This document shows, piece by piece, positions 54,332-62,732 of a DNA stretch of 64,000 bases. Position 1 is the first letter of the stretch. Every line of letters begins with the position of its first letter. Made by a program: the position numbers and the translations under genes. The stretch covers positions 248,001-312,000 of the forward strand of contig CAVSLD010000002.1 of the NCBI GenBank assembly GCA_963728655.1, in the 5' to 3' direction. This DNA is from Iamia sp963728655 (GTDB lineage Bacteria > Actinomycetota > Acidimicrobiia > Acidimicrobiales > Iamiaceae). A model generated the notes under the pieces. The model saw nothing but the letters and a program-made list of their open reading frames with translations, ran no database searches and was not told the DNA's origin.

Positions 54332-55318
54332 CTACTCGACGTCGGTGATGCCCGGGCCCGTCCCGGTGGAGGCCGCGACCAGGGCGCCGCCCCGCAGGAC
54401 GGTGACGGGGCCGTCCTCGCTGACCACGATGACCGTCGCGGTCGGGTCGTCGTAGCTGTAGCGGCGGCCCGAGGTGTGGCGCATGCCCCGGTAGCCCAGC
54501 ACCCCCGTCTCGGCCTCCGTGGACGGCACCAGTCGGACGCCGATCTCGCGCAGCGTGCCGTCGGCCGCGAACAGGGTGGCCCCGTCGACCTGGGCCAGCA
54601 CGTGGCGGAGCGGGGCCAGGTCGGGTGGGTGGGTGATGCGGAGGGCCGGGGGGATCGGCAGGCGGCGCTCGAAGCTGCGGGGGAGGTCGCGGTCGGGGCC
54701 GTGGACGAGGATCGCCCCGATGCCCCGGCTCCCGAGGTCGTGGACCGCGAACTCGAGCAGGCGGGTGAGCACGCTGCGGTCGCCGTCGGCCACGCCCCCT
54801 CCGATGGCATCGATCCAGGTCGCCACCATCGGCTCGTGGTGCCACCCGAGCCCGTCGTAGCGGTGCACCCCCTCCGGCCCCACCACGCGGACGGTGCCCG
54901 ACGGGTGGCGCTGGACGATCACCGCGCCGAGGGCCTGGGCCAGCACCACCAGGTCGCGCTCGGAGCCCGCCGGTCGGTCGAACACCGCTCCCTCCGCCCG
55001 CTCGGCGTCCCACCGCAGCAGCCAGCTGGACAGGCCGTCGGCGTAGGCCCGCGCCGCCGCGGGGTCGGCGGGGATCGGCCGTCGCTCGATCGACAGGCCC
55101 GTGACCTCCTCCCAGGCCCAGGCCGCGGTGCGGGGGGCGACGAGGGCGCCGTAGCTGGGGACGCGACGTTCGTGCACCGGGGGGCGCAGCGCGTGGTCGA
55201 GCTCCTCGACGGCCAGGTCGTGCCAGGCCTCGGACCCGTCGAGCACCAGGCCCTGCTCTCCCACCTCCTCGACCAGGCGGCGCCGGCGAGCCAACGTGAG
55301 CGGGACCGGTGGGACCAC
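54332..55318 (-). CDS. DisA_N (diadenylate cyclase-like) domain protein
   Basis: An intact 328-residue protein. The C-terminal third is a DAC fold: LAQVDGATLFAADGTLREIG with the DGA motif, then TGVLGYRGMRHTSGRRYSYD and VIVVSEDGPVTVLRGG. Canonical cyclases have R-H-R-x-A where this has RHTSG. The preceding 200 residues include VRVVGPEGVHRYDGLGWHHE and IGAILVHGPDRDLPRS, a second DAC-related half typical of actinobacterial DisA-domain proteins. It could make or bind cyclic di-AMP; the altered motif leaves activity in doubt. It lies upstream of the sigma factor on the same strand. Confidence 0.8.
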   Translation of the reverse strand: MVPPVPLTLARRRRLVEEVGEQGLVLDGSEAWHDLAVEELDHALRPPVHERRVPSYGALVAPRTAAWAWEEVTGLSIERRPIPADPAAARAYADGLSSWLLRWDAERAEGAVFDRPAGSERDLVVLAQALGAVIVQRHPSGTVRVVGPEGVHRYDGLGWHHEPMVATWIDAIGGGVADGDRSVLTRLLEFAVHDLGSRGIGAILVHGPDRDLPRSFERRLPIPPALRITHPPDLAPLRHVLAQVDGATLFAADGTLREIGVRLVPSTEAETGVLGYRGMRHTSGRRYSYDDPTATVIVVSEDGPVTVLRGGALVAASTGTGPGITDVE

Positions 55319-55459
55319 CGGCGCAGGCTACGGGACCCAGGGGGCGACGCGGCCCGGACGCCCCCCCTCGCGCAACGAGACCGCCGGTGCACCAGCGGCC
55401 GCGTCGCTTGTCTTCCGGACCGTTGGCTCGACCGGCCGACCGCCCCCCGACTCTCCGGC

Positions 55460-55472
55460 TCACCTCAGGTGA
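55460..55472. promoter_or_regulatory. perfect palindrome TCACCTCAGGTGA
   Basis: Six-bp arms around a central C in the 229-base gap between the DUF421 and DisA-like genes, 142 bases upstream of the latter. A candidate operator. It shares the CACC/GGTG half-site type with the repeat before the LuxR-type gene. The rest of the gap shows nothing recognisable. Confidence 0.35.
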
Positions 55473-55547
55473 AACGAGCCTCGCCGGGCCTGTCCCGGGG
55501 GCACGGTGCCGGCCGCACGCCTCGGCTCGGCGGACACGGTGACCTCG

Positions 55548-56084
55548 TCAGCCGGGGGCCGTCAGGGCGTCGGTGCCGCGCACGTCGACGAGCACGTCGG
55601 TGTCGAGCGGACCGTCGCCGTGCAGGACCGAGATGTCGCCGGTCGTCTCCAACACCACCGCCAGCACCTCGTCGTAGGCGTGCACGTTGGCCGCCCGCAG
55701 CTTGGCCCGCACGTCGTCGGCCGTGACCCGTGCGGCGCGCATGTTGTCCTCCAGCATGCGGTCGCCGGCCATGAGCAGCAGCGGCTGGTTGTCGACCACC
55801 CGGCCGGCGCCGGACCGCGACCGGGCGACGGCGATGGTGGCCTGGAGGGCGAGCAGCGTCGCGGCCGCCACCAGCCCGTCGACGAGCGACGATCCGGAGA
55901 CGGCAACGCCCGCCAGCAGGGAGCCGAAGGCGACGGTCACCGCGAAGTCGAACGACGACATCTTGGAGAAGCTGCGGAGGCCGGAGACGCGGACGAGGGC
56001 GATGATCCCGAGGAGCATGGCGACCGACGAGGCCGCGACCAGGCCGACGGCCGACCACGAGCTGCTGATCTCTTGGGTGAACAT
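55548..56084 (-). CDS. DUF421 (YetF-type) membrane protein
   Basis: About 178 residues from ATG 56084. Three helices (AVGLVAASSVAMLLGIIALV, SSFDFAVTVAFGSLLAGVAV, SSLVDGLVAAATLLALQATI) include the family motif R-S-F-S-K-M-S-S-F-D. The soluble C-terminal domain follows: VDNQPLLLMAGDRMLEDNM, RVTADDVRAKLRAANVHAYD and EVLAVVLETTGDISVL. YetF proteins form oligomeric membrane complexes of unknown function. A GTG 15 bases upstream is an alternative start. Divergent from the CoA-transferase gene. Confidence 0.88.
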   Translation of the reverse strand: MFTQEISSSWSAVGLVAASSVAMLLGIIALVRVSGLRSFSKMSSFDFAVTVAFGSLLAGVAVSGSSLVDGLVAAATLLALQATIAVARSRSGAGRVVDNQPLLLMAGDRMLEDNMRAARVTADDVRAKLRAANVHAYDEVLAVVLETTGDISVLHGDGPLDTDVLVDVRGTDALTAPG

Positions 56085-56152
56085 GTCGCAGTGTCCCACG
56101 GCCGGTGGGGAGGGACCGACGGTCCCTACCCTGGCCCGATGGAGGTGACGCC

Positions 56153-57432
56153 GTGGTGACGACGCTGCTCCCCGTGGAGCCCGAGGCGGTGCTCGACCTG
56201 GTCCGGCCGGGCGCCGACCTGGTCGTGCCCCTGGCCAACGGCGAGCCGACCGCCGTGCTCGACGCCCTGGAGGCCGGTGCCGACGCCCTCCAACAGGTGC
56301 GCGTCCACCAGATGCACGCCCTCCACGACCGGCCCTACCTGCACGGGGCCTTCGGCGACCGGCTGCGCCACGTGTCGTACTTCCTCTCCCACGTCACCCG
56401 ACCGGCGTACTGGGAGGGGACGATCGACCTGGTCCCCAACCACTTCTCGGAGGTGCCCCTCCTGCTGGAGCGGGGCACCACCGCGCCGGTGGTGCTGGCC
56501 GCGGCGTCCGAGCCCGACCGCCACGGGTACTTCAGCCTGGGCACCAACGCCGACTACGTGGCCCGCCTCATCGGGCGGGTGCCCTTCTTCCTCGAGGCCA
56601 CACCGCACATGCCCCGGACCCGTGGGGCCAACGCCATCCACCACTCGCAGGTCGCGGGGTGGTGTCGGTCCGACCGTCCGCTGGTGGAGGTGCCCCGGGC
56701 CGAGCCCACGGCGCGGCGACCGGGCCATCGCCGGGCTCGTGGCCGAGCGCATCCCCGACGGGGCCACCATCCAGATCGGCATCGGCGGCATCTCGGCGGC
56801 CGTGCTCGACGCCTTCGCGCGACCACCGCGACCTGGGCATCCACACCGAGCTGCTCCACGACGGCATGGTCGACCTGGTGGAGGCCGGCGTCGTGACCGG
56901 GGTGGAGAAGGAGGTGCGCCGCAACCGGGTGGTCACCACCTTCTGCCTCGGCACCCGCCGCCTCTACGACTGGCTCGACGACAACACCATCGTGGAGGTG
57001 CTGGGCGTCGACTTCGTCAACGACCCCCGCGTCATCGCCCGCATGCGCCGGTTCGCCTCGGTCAACGCCACCACCGAGGTCGACCTCATGGGCCAGTGCG
57101 CCTCGGAGACGATCGGCGGGCGCTACTGGTCGTCCTCCGGCGGCCAGGCCGACTTCGCCCGGGGGGCCATGTACGCGGAGGAGGGCCAGGCGTTCATCGT
57201 GACGCCGTCGACCACCGGCGACGGGCGGTCCCGCATCGTGCCCACCCTGTCGCCCGGCTCGGTGGTCACCACCCTGAAGAACACCGTCGACCACGTCGTC
57301 ACCGAGCACGGCGTGGCCGAGCTGCGGGGCCGCCCCCTGGCCGAGCGGGCCCGCGCCCTCATCGCGGTGGCCGACCCTGCCGCCCGCGACGACCTCACCC
57401 GCGCCGCCCGCGCCCAAGGCCTCCTCCGCTGA
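56153..57432 (+). CDS. acetyl-CoA hydrolase/transferase-family protein, two frameshifts
   Basis: This is a protein of about 425 residues of the 4-hydroxybutyrate CoA-transferase/acetyl-CoA hydrolase family. Evidence: VHQMHALHDRPYLHGAFGDR, the GLVAERIPDGATIQIGIGGI segment with the CoA-binding glycine loop, LHTELLHDG-type motif (GIHTELLHDGMVDLVEAGVV), SVNATTEVDLMGQCASETIG and TPSTTGDGRSRIVPTLSPGS. The C-terminal VTEHGVAELRG is diagnostic. Breaks lie near 56715 and 56820. GTG 56153 follows GGAGGTG. It moves CoA between carboxylic acids such as acetate and butyrate derivatives. Confidence 0.88.
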
Positions 57433-57462
57433 GACGACGGCCCGGCCCCCCGCCCCGACCGG

Positions 57463-57564
57463 CCCCGGCCCCCCCGACCGTCGACCCCGGCCCCCCCGAC
57501 CGTCGACCCCGGCCCCCCCGACCGTCGACCCCGGCCCCCCCGACCGTCGACCCGGCCCCCCCGA
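57463..57564. repeat. 22-bp minisatellite, four perfect copies plus a partial
   Basis: The unit CCCCGGCCCCCCCGACCGTCGA is repeated exactly four times (57463-57550). A fifth, partial copy runs directly into the large inverted repeat. Twenty-two bases is not a codon multiple and no open frame of note uses it. It follows the CoA-transferase stop by 30 bases. Confidence 0.9.
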
Positions 57565-57612
57565 ACTGGTAGGGGATCCCGGTGCCCTGGCACCGGGATC
57601 CCCTACCAGTTC
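57563..57612. repeat. perfect 24-bp inverted repeat (hairpin 1)
   Basis: Arms 57563-57586 and 57589-57612 are exact reverse complements separated by two bases. The left arm begins GAACTGGTAGGGGATCCC and ends GGTGCC. It lies between convergent genes and could terminate transcription in both directions, but the stem is far longer than a terminator needs and a related copy follows. Confidence 0.9.
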
Positions 57613-57636
57613 GCCGAAGGGCCAGACCCATCTCAC

Positions 57637-57686
57637 GAACCGGTCAGGGATCCGGGTGCCCTGGCACCGAGGAGCCTGACCAGTTC
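57637..57686. repeat. related imperfect inverted repeat (hairpin 2)
   Basis: It has the same layout as hairpin 1: 24-base arms around a 2-base centre, the same GAAC...GGTGCC-CT-GGCACC...GTTC frame, and 18 of 24 positions paired. The left arm begins GAACCGGTCAGGGATCC. The spacing between the two elements is 24 bases. The shared ends and centre with diverged middles suggest copies of one mobile or structural repeat family. Confidence 0.85.
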
Positions 57687-57722
57687 GTCGGCGGGCGACG
57701 CCGGCGGGGCGTCGGGGGTGGG

Positions 57723-58544
57723 TCAGATCGTGTAGCCGAGGTTGTCGACGACGCGCTGGGCCAGGTCGCGGTCACCGTCGAGGGTGATGCGGTTGGACAC
57801 GGCGGCCAGCTCGACGCGGCCGCCGATGAGGCGGCTGAGGGTGTGGACGTCGAGGTGGATCGTGGCCGTGGCCGGGCCGTCGAGCTCGTCGACCACGCCG
57901 GCTCGGCCGTCGACCAGCACGTGGATGTGGCGGTCGATCTCGCCCTCGAGGGCGAAGGTGACCGACGCGCCGTCCGGTGCCGCGGCCTTCTTGCCCACCA
58001 CGAAGCCGAGCGAGGCGGCCACCTCGTCCAGGCTCAGGTTCACCGCCGGGCCCCAGGTGTGGCCCGGGCGGTTGGTCGCGTCGCGGATGTCCTGCTCGTG
58101 CATCCAGCAGTCGAAGACCCGGATGCGCATGAAGCGCCCGTAGGAGTCCTTGCCCGCGGGGGTGAACCCCTCGGCGTCCCACGCCTCCTGGTCCATGGCC
58201 CGGAGGTCGTCGAGGCGGCGGGCCGTGATCTCGCGGAAGCGGGCCAGCACGTCGGCGGGAGCGTCGTCGGCGAGGGCCGCGACCCAGACCTCGTTGAAGC
58301 CGCCGATGTCGTTGCGGACGTGCTCGCGGGCCGACAGGTCGCCCTCGGTGGGCGGGGCGTCGACGCCGGCCAGCATCGACTCGGTGCCGATGATGTGGGC
58401 CACGTTGGCCTGCACGTCCCACCCCGGGCACGGGCTCTCGGCCTCCCACTCCTCGTCCACGAGCTCGGAGAGCAGGTCGTCGAGGGCGGAGACCTCCTCG
58501 GCCAGGGCGTCGATCAGAGGGGTGCGGGGCAGCAGCGTGGTCAC
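57723..58544 (-). CDS. maleylpyruvate isomerase-family (mycothiol-dependent, DinB-like) protein
   Basis: An intact 273-residue protein of the TIGR03083 type. The N-terminal DinB-like bundle shows PCPGWDVQANVAHIIGTESM, with a metal-ligand His in VAHIIG. The second cluster is IRVFDCWMHEQDIRDATNR, where H-E-Q-D-I-R is the usual His metal site. A C-terminal SCP2-like domain follows (VTFALEGEIDRHIHVLVDG then ATIHLDVHTLSRLIGGRV). Members use mycothiol as thiol cofactor, consistent with an actinobacterial host. The substrate is unknown; the neighbouring aromatic or ketone catabolic genes fit. Start GTG 58544. Confidence 0.87.
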   Translation of the reverse strand: MTTLLPRTPLIDALAEEVSALDDLLSELVDEEWEAESPCPGWDVQANVAHIIGTESMLAGVDAPPTEGDLSAREHVRNDIGGFNEVWVAALADDAPADVLARFREITARRLDDLRAMDQEAWDAEGFTPAGKDSYGRFMRIRVFDCWMHEQDIRDATNRPGHTWGPAVNLSLDEVAASLGFVVGKKAAAPDGASVTFALEGEIDRHIHVLVDGRAGVVDELDGPATATIHLDVHTLSRLIGGRVELAAVSNRITLDGDRDLAQRVVDNLGYTI

Positions 58545-58553
58545 GGGGCTCCT

Positions 58554-59229
58554 TCAGGGGGTGTCGTTCTGGATCGTGACCCAGTCGCGGGCCTCGAGGT
58601 AGGGACGGAAGCGCTCGCCGATGAGGGCCACGTCGGCCTGTTGCTTGGGGCGCTGGAGCTCGTAGAGGTGGGGGAACTCGCGCCACCCGCAGACGAGGTC
58701 CCACAGCCGCACGGCGGCGTCGCCGGTGGGCGGGTCGACCACCACGGGGCCGAAGAACGTCTGGCCGTCGTCGAAGCGGAGGACGGGCACGCCCCAGCCG
58801 GCCGCCCCCACCACCGCGTCGTGCTCGGCCTTCACCTCGTCGGTCGTGGTGGGATCGGCGATGGCCTCGTCGACGAGGGCCGGGTCCTGGCCCATCTCCC
58901 GCAGCAGCTCCCGGGCGACCTCGGGCCGGTGGGGCTTGCGCCCCTGGACGTGGAGGGCGGCGCCGGCCCGGGCGTACCACTCGTCGAGCAGGGCGGGGTC
59001 GTCGCGCCGGAGGCGGGCGCCCGACGCGCATCATCGACCAGCCGTAGGACCACTCCCGCTCCCACGGGTGCTTCTTCCCCTCGACCCGGTTGATCTCCTC
59101 CAGGGAGAAGAACCGCCAGCGCACCTCCAGGCCGGTGCGGTCGCGCACGTCCCGGATCCAGAGCGACGTCTGGTAGGCGTACGGGCACATGATGTCGAAG
59201 TGGAAGTCGACGGCCTCGGGGCGGTCCAC
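58554..59229 (-). CDS. DsbA-family thioredoxin-fold protein, one frameshift
   Basis: From GTG 59229 the protein reads EAVDFHFDIMCPYAYQTSLW then IRDVRDRTGLEVRWRFFSLE, the thioredoxin-fold start of the DsbA/FrnE/HCCA-isomerase superfamily. After a break near 59025 it continues LLDEWYARAGAALHVQGRKP and PALVDEAIADPTTTDEV, and ends WGVPVLRFDDGQTFFGPVVV with the cis-Pro loop GVPV. The active site is CPYA with a single Cys, so it is not a classic disulfide oxidase. An isomerase or glutathione/mycothiol-transferase-like role is possible. About 224 residues. Confidence 0.83.
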
Positions 59230-59286
59230 GGCGGCCTCCTCGCTCGGGCCTCTCGAGTCTGGCACCCCGACCCCGTCGGCCGGACC

Positions 59287-59387
59287 GGCACGCGAGCACG
59301 ACGGGTCCCGCCGCTGATCGCGTGCCCCCTCGGCGCTGTCCCCGATCGGGCACGCGAGCGCCACGGTCCCCGGGAGCGGACGCGTGC
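59287..59387. promoter_or_regulatory. cluster of GGCACGC repeats in a divergent intergenic region
   Basis: GGCACGCGAGC occurs at 59287-59297 and 59349-59359. The inverted form TCGCGTGCC occurs at 59318-59326, and a further GCGTGCC near 59382. All lie in the 227-base gap between the divergent DsbA-like and flavoprotein genes. The arrangement suggests a multi-site operator for a local regulator not present in the window. Confidence 0.45.
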
Positions 59388-59456
59388 CACCTCGGGGGAG
59401 GGTGGACGGTGGTGGTGGCGGGCGGGGGCGGCGCGGTCGTGGCAGGGTGACGGGCC

Positions 59457-60587
59457 GTGACCACCACCGCGCCGCTCGACGCTGCCCGTGACCTCTTCGC
59501 CACCCTCGACGAGCTGGGCGCGGCGGTGCCGCCGGGCGAGGCCCTCCCCCGGAAGTCGATGGACCTGCTCGACGACGCCGGCCTGTCGGGGCTGATGGTG
59601 CCCGAGGAGGTCGGGGGCCTCGGCCTCGACGTGCTCGACGTCCTCGACGTGTACGAGGAGGTGGCCCGGGCCGACGGCTCGACCGGGTGGTGCTTCTTCG
59701 CCTCGGACCTCACCGCCGCCTACTTCGGTGCCTACCTGCCCGACGAGGGGGCCGAGCGGGTCTTCGCCGACGGCGTGCCCCTCATGGCCGGACAGTTCGC
59801 CCCCAACGGCACCGCCGCGGTCGAGGGCGACGAGCTGGTGGTGAGCGGCGACTACCGCTTCGGCAGCGGCCTGGCCCATGCCGCCTGGGCCGGCGCCGGG
59901 GTGATGACCACCCCGGACGACGGCTCCGACCCCGCCTACCTGTTCGCGTGCTTCCCGGCCGACGAGGTCGACGTCGAGGGGGGCTGGGACGTCCTCGGCC
60001 TCCAGGCCACCGCCAGCTACGACTACGCGGTGCGCGACGTCCGCGTGCCCCGGGAGCAGAGCTTCGACTTCTTCGTCCCCACGGTCCACCGGGGCACGCC
60101 GCTGCACCGCCTGGGGGTCATCCCCCTCACCGCCGCAGGCCACGCCGGGTGGGCCCTCGGCGTCACCCGGCGGGTGCTCGACGAGCTCGGGGCCCTGGCC
60201 GCCGGCACCACCCGCATGGGCGCAGCCTCCTCGCTGGCCGAGTCCGACCGGGCCCTGTTCGAGATCGGCGAGCTGGAGGGCCGCTGGCACGCGGGTCGGG
60301 CCTTCGTCCGGGAGGTGGCCTCGGCGGCGGTGGCCGAGGCCACCGACACCGGTGCGGTGAGCATGCGGGGCCAGGCCCTGCTGCGGGAGGCGTCGCGCCA
60401 CGTCAACCAGGCCGGGGCCGACATCGCCCGCCAGGCCTACCTGCTCGCCGGCACCACGGCTCTGCGGGACGGTCCGATGCAGCGGGGCTTCCGCGACCTC
60501 CACGCCGGCGCCCAGCACTTCTTCGCCAGCCCGTCGGTGGCCGTCGACCTGGCCCGGGTCGTCCTGGCCGAGGGCGCCGAGGGCTGA
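59457..60587 (+). CDS. acyl-CoA dehydrogenase-like flavoprotein (HsaA/HpaH-type oxidase or monooxygenase)
   Basis: An intact 376-residue protein of the acyl-CoA dehydrogenase superfamily, group D flavin monooxygenase branch. Landmarks are LSGLMVPEEVGGLGLDVLDV, ADGSTGWCFFASDLTAAYFG, SGDYRFGSGLAHAAWAGAG and WDVLGLQATASYDYAVRDVR. The C-terminus has LREASRHVNQAGADIARQAY and RDLHAGAQHFFASP. It lacks the FEGxN catalytic Glu of true dehydrogenases, which points to an oxygenase or hydroxylase with a reductase partner. The BVMO gene follows after 21 bases. Confidence 0.88.
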   Translation: MTTTAPLDAARDLFATLDELGAAVPPGEALPRKSMDLLDDAGLSGLMVPEEVGGLGLDVLDVLDVYEEVARADGSTGWCFFASDLTAAYFGAYLPDEGAERVFADGVPLMAGQFAPNGTAAVEGDELVVSGDYRFGSGLAHAAWAGAGVMTTPDDGSDPAYLFACFPADEVDVEGGWDVLGLQATASYDYAVRDVRVPREQSFDFFVPTVHRGTPLHRLGVIPLTAAGHAGWALGVTRRVLDELGALAAGTTRMGAASSLAESDRALFEIGELEGRWHAGRAFVREVASAAVAEATDTGAVSMRGQALLREASRHVNQAGADIARQAYLLAGTTALRDGPMQRGFRDLHAGAQHFFASPSVAVDLARVVLAEGAEG

Positions 60588-60608
60588 GAGGGCCGAGAGG
60601 AGACCCCG

Positions 60609-62222
60609 ATGACCGAGACCCCCCGCTCCGTCGACCTGGTGGTGGTGGGCGCCGGCTTCGCCGGGCTCTACATGCTCCACCGGGCCCGCGGCCTGGGCCT
60701 CGACGCCGTGGTGGTCGAGGCGGCCGACGGCGTGGGCGGCACCTGGTGGTGGAACCGCTACCCGGGCGCCCGCTGCGACGTGGAGAGCGTGGAGTACTCC
60801 TACTCCTTCGACGAGGAGCTCCAGCAGGAGTGGGAGTGGTCCGAGCGCTACGCCCCCCAGCCCGAGATCCTCCGCTACCTCGAGCACGTGGCCGACCGCT
60901 TCGACCTCCGCCGCGACATCCGTCCTCGGCACCCGCGTCACCGCGGCCACTGGGACGACGACGCCGGGCGTTGGGCCGTCACCACCGACGCCGCCGACCG
61001 CGCCGTACGACGGCCCGGTTCGTGGTCATGGCCACCGGGTGCCTGTCGATGCCGATGACGCCCGACATCCCCGGCGCCGACGACTTCGCCGGCACCACGC
61101 TCCACACCGGGCGGTGGCCCGCCGAGGGCGTCGACGTCACCGGGCGGCGGGTGGGCGTGATCGGCACCGGGTCCTCGGGCGTGCAGTCGCGTGCCGGTGC
61201 TGGCCCGCGACGCCGCCGAGCTCACCGTCTTCCAGCGCACGCCCGGCCTACACCGTGCCCGCCCACAACGGCCCCCTCGACCCCGAGGAGGTGGCTGCCG
61301 ATCAAGGACGGCTACGCCGAGCTGCGCAAGGCCAACCGGCAGATGGGCACCGCCTTCGGGGCCCGCTTCCCCCCGAACGACGGCTCGCGCCCTCGCCGCC
61401 GACGAGGACGAGCGCCGGGAGGTCTACGAGCGACGCTGGGAGGCCGGCGGCCTGCCCTTCCTGGCCGCGTTCAACGACCTGCTGATCGACCCCGACGCCA
61501 ACGAGACCGCGGCCGACTTCGTCCGCGGCAAGATCCACGAGGTCGTCGACGACCCGGAGGTGGCCGAGCGCCTGAGCCCCCGCCAGGTGATCGGGTGCAA
61601 GCGGATGTGCGTCGACACCGGCTACCTCGCCACCTACAACCGGCCCAACGTGCACCTGGTCGACGTGTCCGAGACGCCCATCGAGGCCGTCGTCGCCGAG
61701 GGCGTGCGCACCACCGCCGGCACCACCGAGCTCGACGTGCTCGTCTTCGCCACCGGCTTCGACGCCATGACCGGCGCCCTGGCCCGCATCGCCATCACCG
61801 GCCGCGACGGACGGCGCCTGTCCGACGAGTGGGAGGCCGGGCCCCACACCTACCTGGGCCTGGCCATGGAGGGCTTCCCCAACCTGTTCACCGTCACCGG
61901 GACCGGGCAGCCCGTCGGTGCTCACCAACATGGTGGTCTCGATCGAGCACCACGTGGAGTGGATCAGCCGACGCTCCTCGCCCACGCCCGGGCCGAGGGC
62001 GTCGAGCGCATCGAGGCCGACCACGACGCCCAGGAGGAGCTGGGTCGACTACGTCAACACGGTCGCCGGCATCACCCTGTTCCCCACCTGCAGCTCCTGG
62101 TACCTGGGCGCCAACGTCCCCGGCAAGCCCCGGGTGTTCATGCCCCTGCCCGGCTTCCCCCCTACGCCGAGCAGTGCGCCCACGTCGCGGCCCAGGGCTA
62201 CGAGGGCTTCACCCTCACCTGA
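60609..62222 (+). CDS. Baeyer-Villiger-type flavin monooxygenase, about eight frameshifts
   Basis: It starts at ATG 60609 with the FAD Rossmann motif DLVVVGAGFAGLYMLHRARG, followed by VGGTWWWNRYPGARCDVES, a family hallmark. The BVMO fingerprint F-x-G-x-x-x-H-T-x-x-W-P is present as FAGTTLHTGRWP (about 61089), and the NADP site is GRRVGVIGTGSSGVQ. VIGCKRMCVDTGYLATYNRP and LVFATGFDAMTGAL are also typical. The frame breaks near 60925, 61005, 61190, 61245, 61300, 61385, 61915 and 62040. About 535 residues. It inserts oxygen next to a ketone to give an ester or lactone. Confidence 0.88.
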
Positions 62223-62248
62223 TCGTCGGCCGGTCCGGCGGGCGGTCG

Positions 62249-62689
62249 TCAGGCGGCGAGGGCCTGGAGGAGCATCACCGCGAGGACGACGCCTCTGCCG
62301 GTCCAGGCCGCGGTGCGGACCCAGTTGGTGGCGACCAGGCCGGCGCCCACCTCGGTGCCGGGGGCGTCGAGCATGCGGCGGTGGCGGGGCACGGAGAGGG
62401 TGACGGTGGCGCCCAGGGCGACGGCCAGCAGCACCGCCGCGACCCACGGCAGCGCCGTCGCCACGCCGGCGGGGACCGACACCAGCAGGACGAGGGTGGT
62501 GACGCCCTCGACCGCCATCGGCGGACCCACCACGATGGAGGTGAGCGTCTGGTGGCGGGCGCCGACCTCGGGGGCGCGGTCGGCGCCGATGGTGCCCAGC
62601 AGCGGGTAGTGCACCACCTGGACGAACCAGATGACACCGACCATCGTCCACGTGGCCGCGGCGCCCAGCACCAGCACCACGTCGGCCAC
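62249..62689 (-). CDS. four-helix membrane protein (DUF1772-like)
   Basis: An intact 146-residue protein with four helices. The motif TMVGVIWFVQVVHYPLLGTI with TLTSIVVGPPMAVEGVTTLV, and the later LATNWVRTAAWTGRGVVLAV (N-W-x-R-T), recall the DUF1772/DUF4149-like membrane families. Function unknown. Start GTG 62689. It is convergent with the BVMO gene and downstream of the reductase gene on the same strand. Confidence 0.7.
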   Translation of the reverse strand: MADVVLVLGAAATWTMVGVIWFVQVVHYPLLGTIGADRAPEVGARHQTLTSIVVGPPMAVEGVTTLVLLVSVPAGVATALPWVAAVLLAVALGATVTLSVPRHRRMLDAPGTEVGAGLVATNWVRTAAWTGRGVVLAVMLLQALAA

Positions 62690-62732
62690 GGCCGGAACCT
62701 AGGGCCGCCCGCCGGGCCCGCTCACCTCGCGG

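Noticed and set aside
51089..55463. Long overlapping open frames of 590 to 780 codons across the STAS, sigma and DisA-like genes
   Set aside because: They combine pieces of adjacent real genes with shadow sequence. Recognisable domains show the true gene borders and GTGA junctions.
57463..57564. Regularly repeated 22-bp units as a CRISPR array
   Set aside because: The copies are directly adjacent with no spacers, and there are no cas genes in the window.
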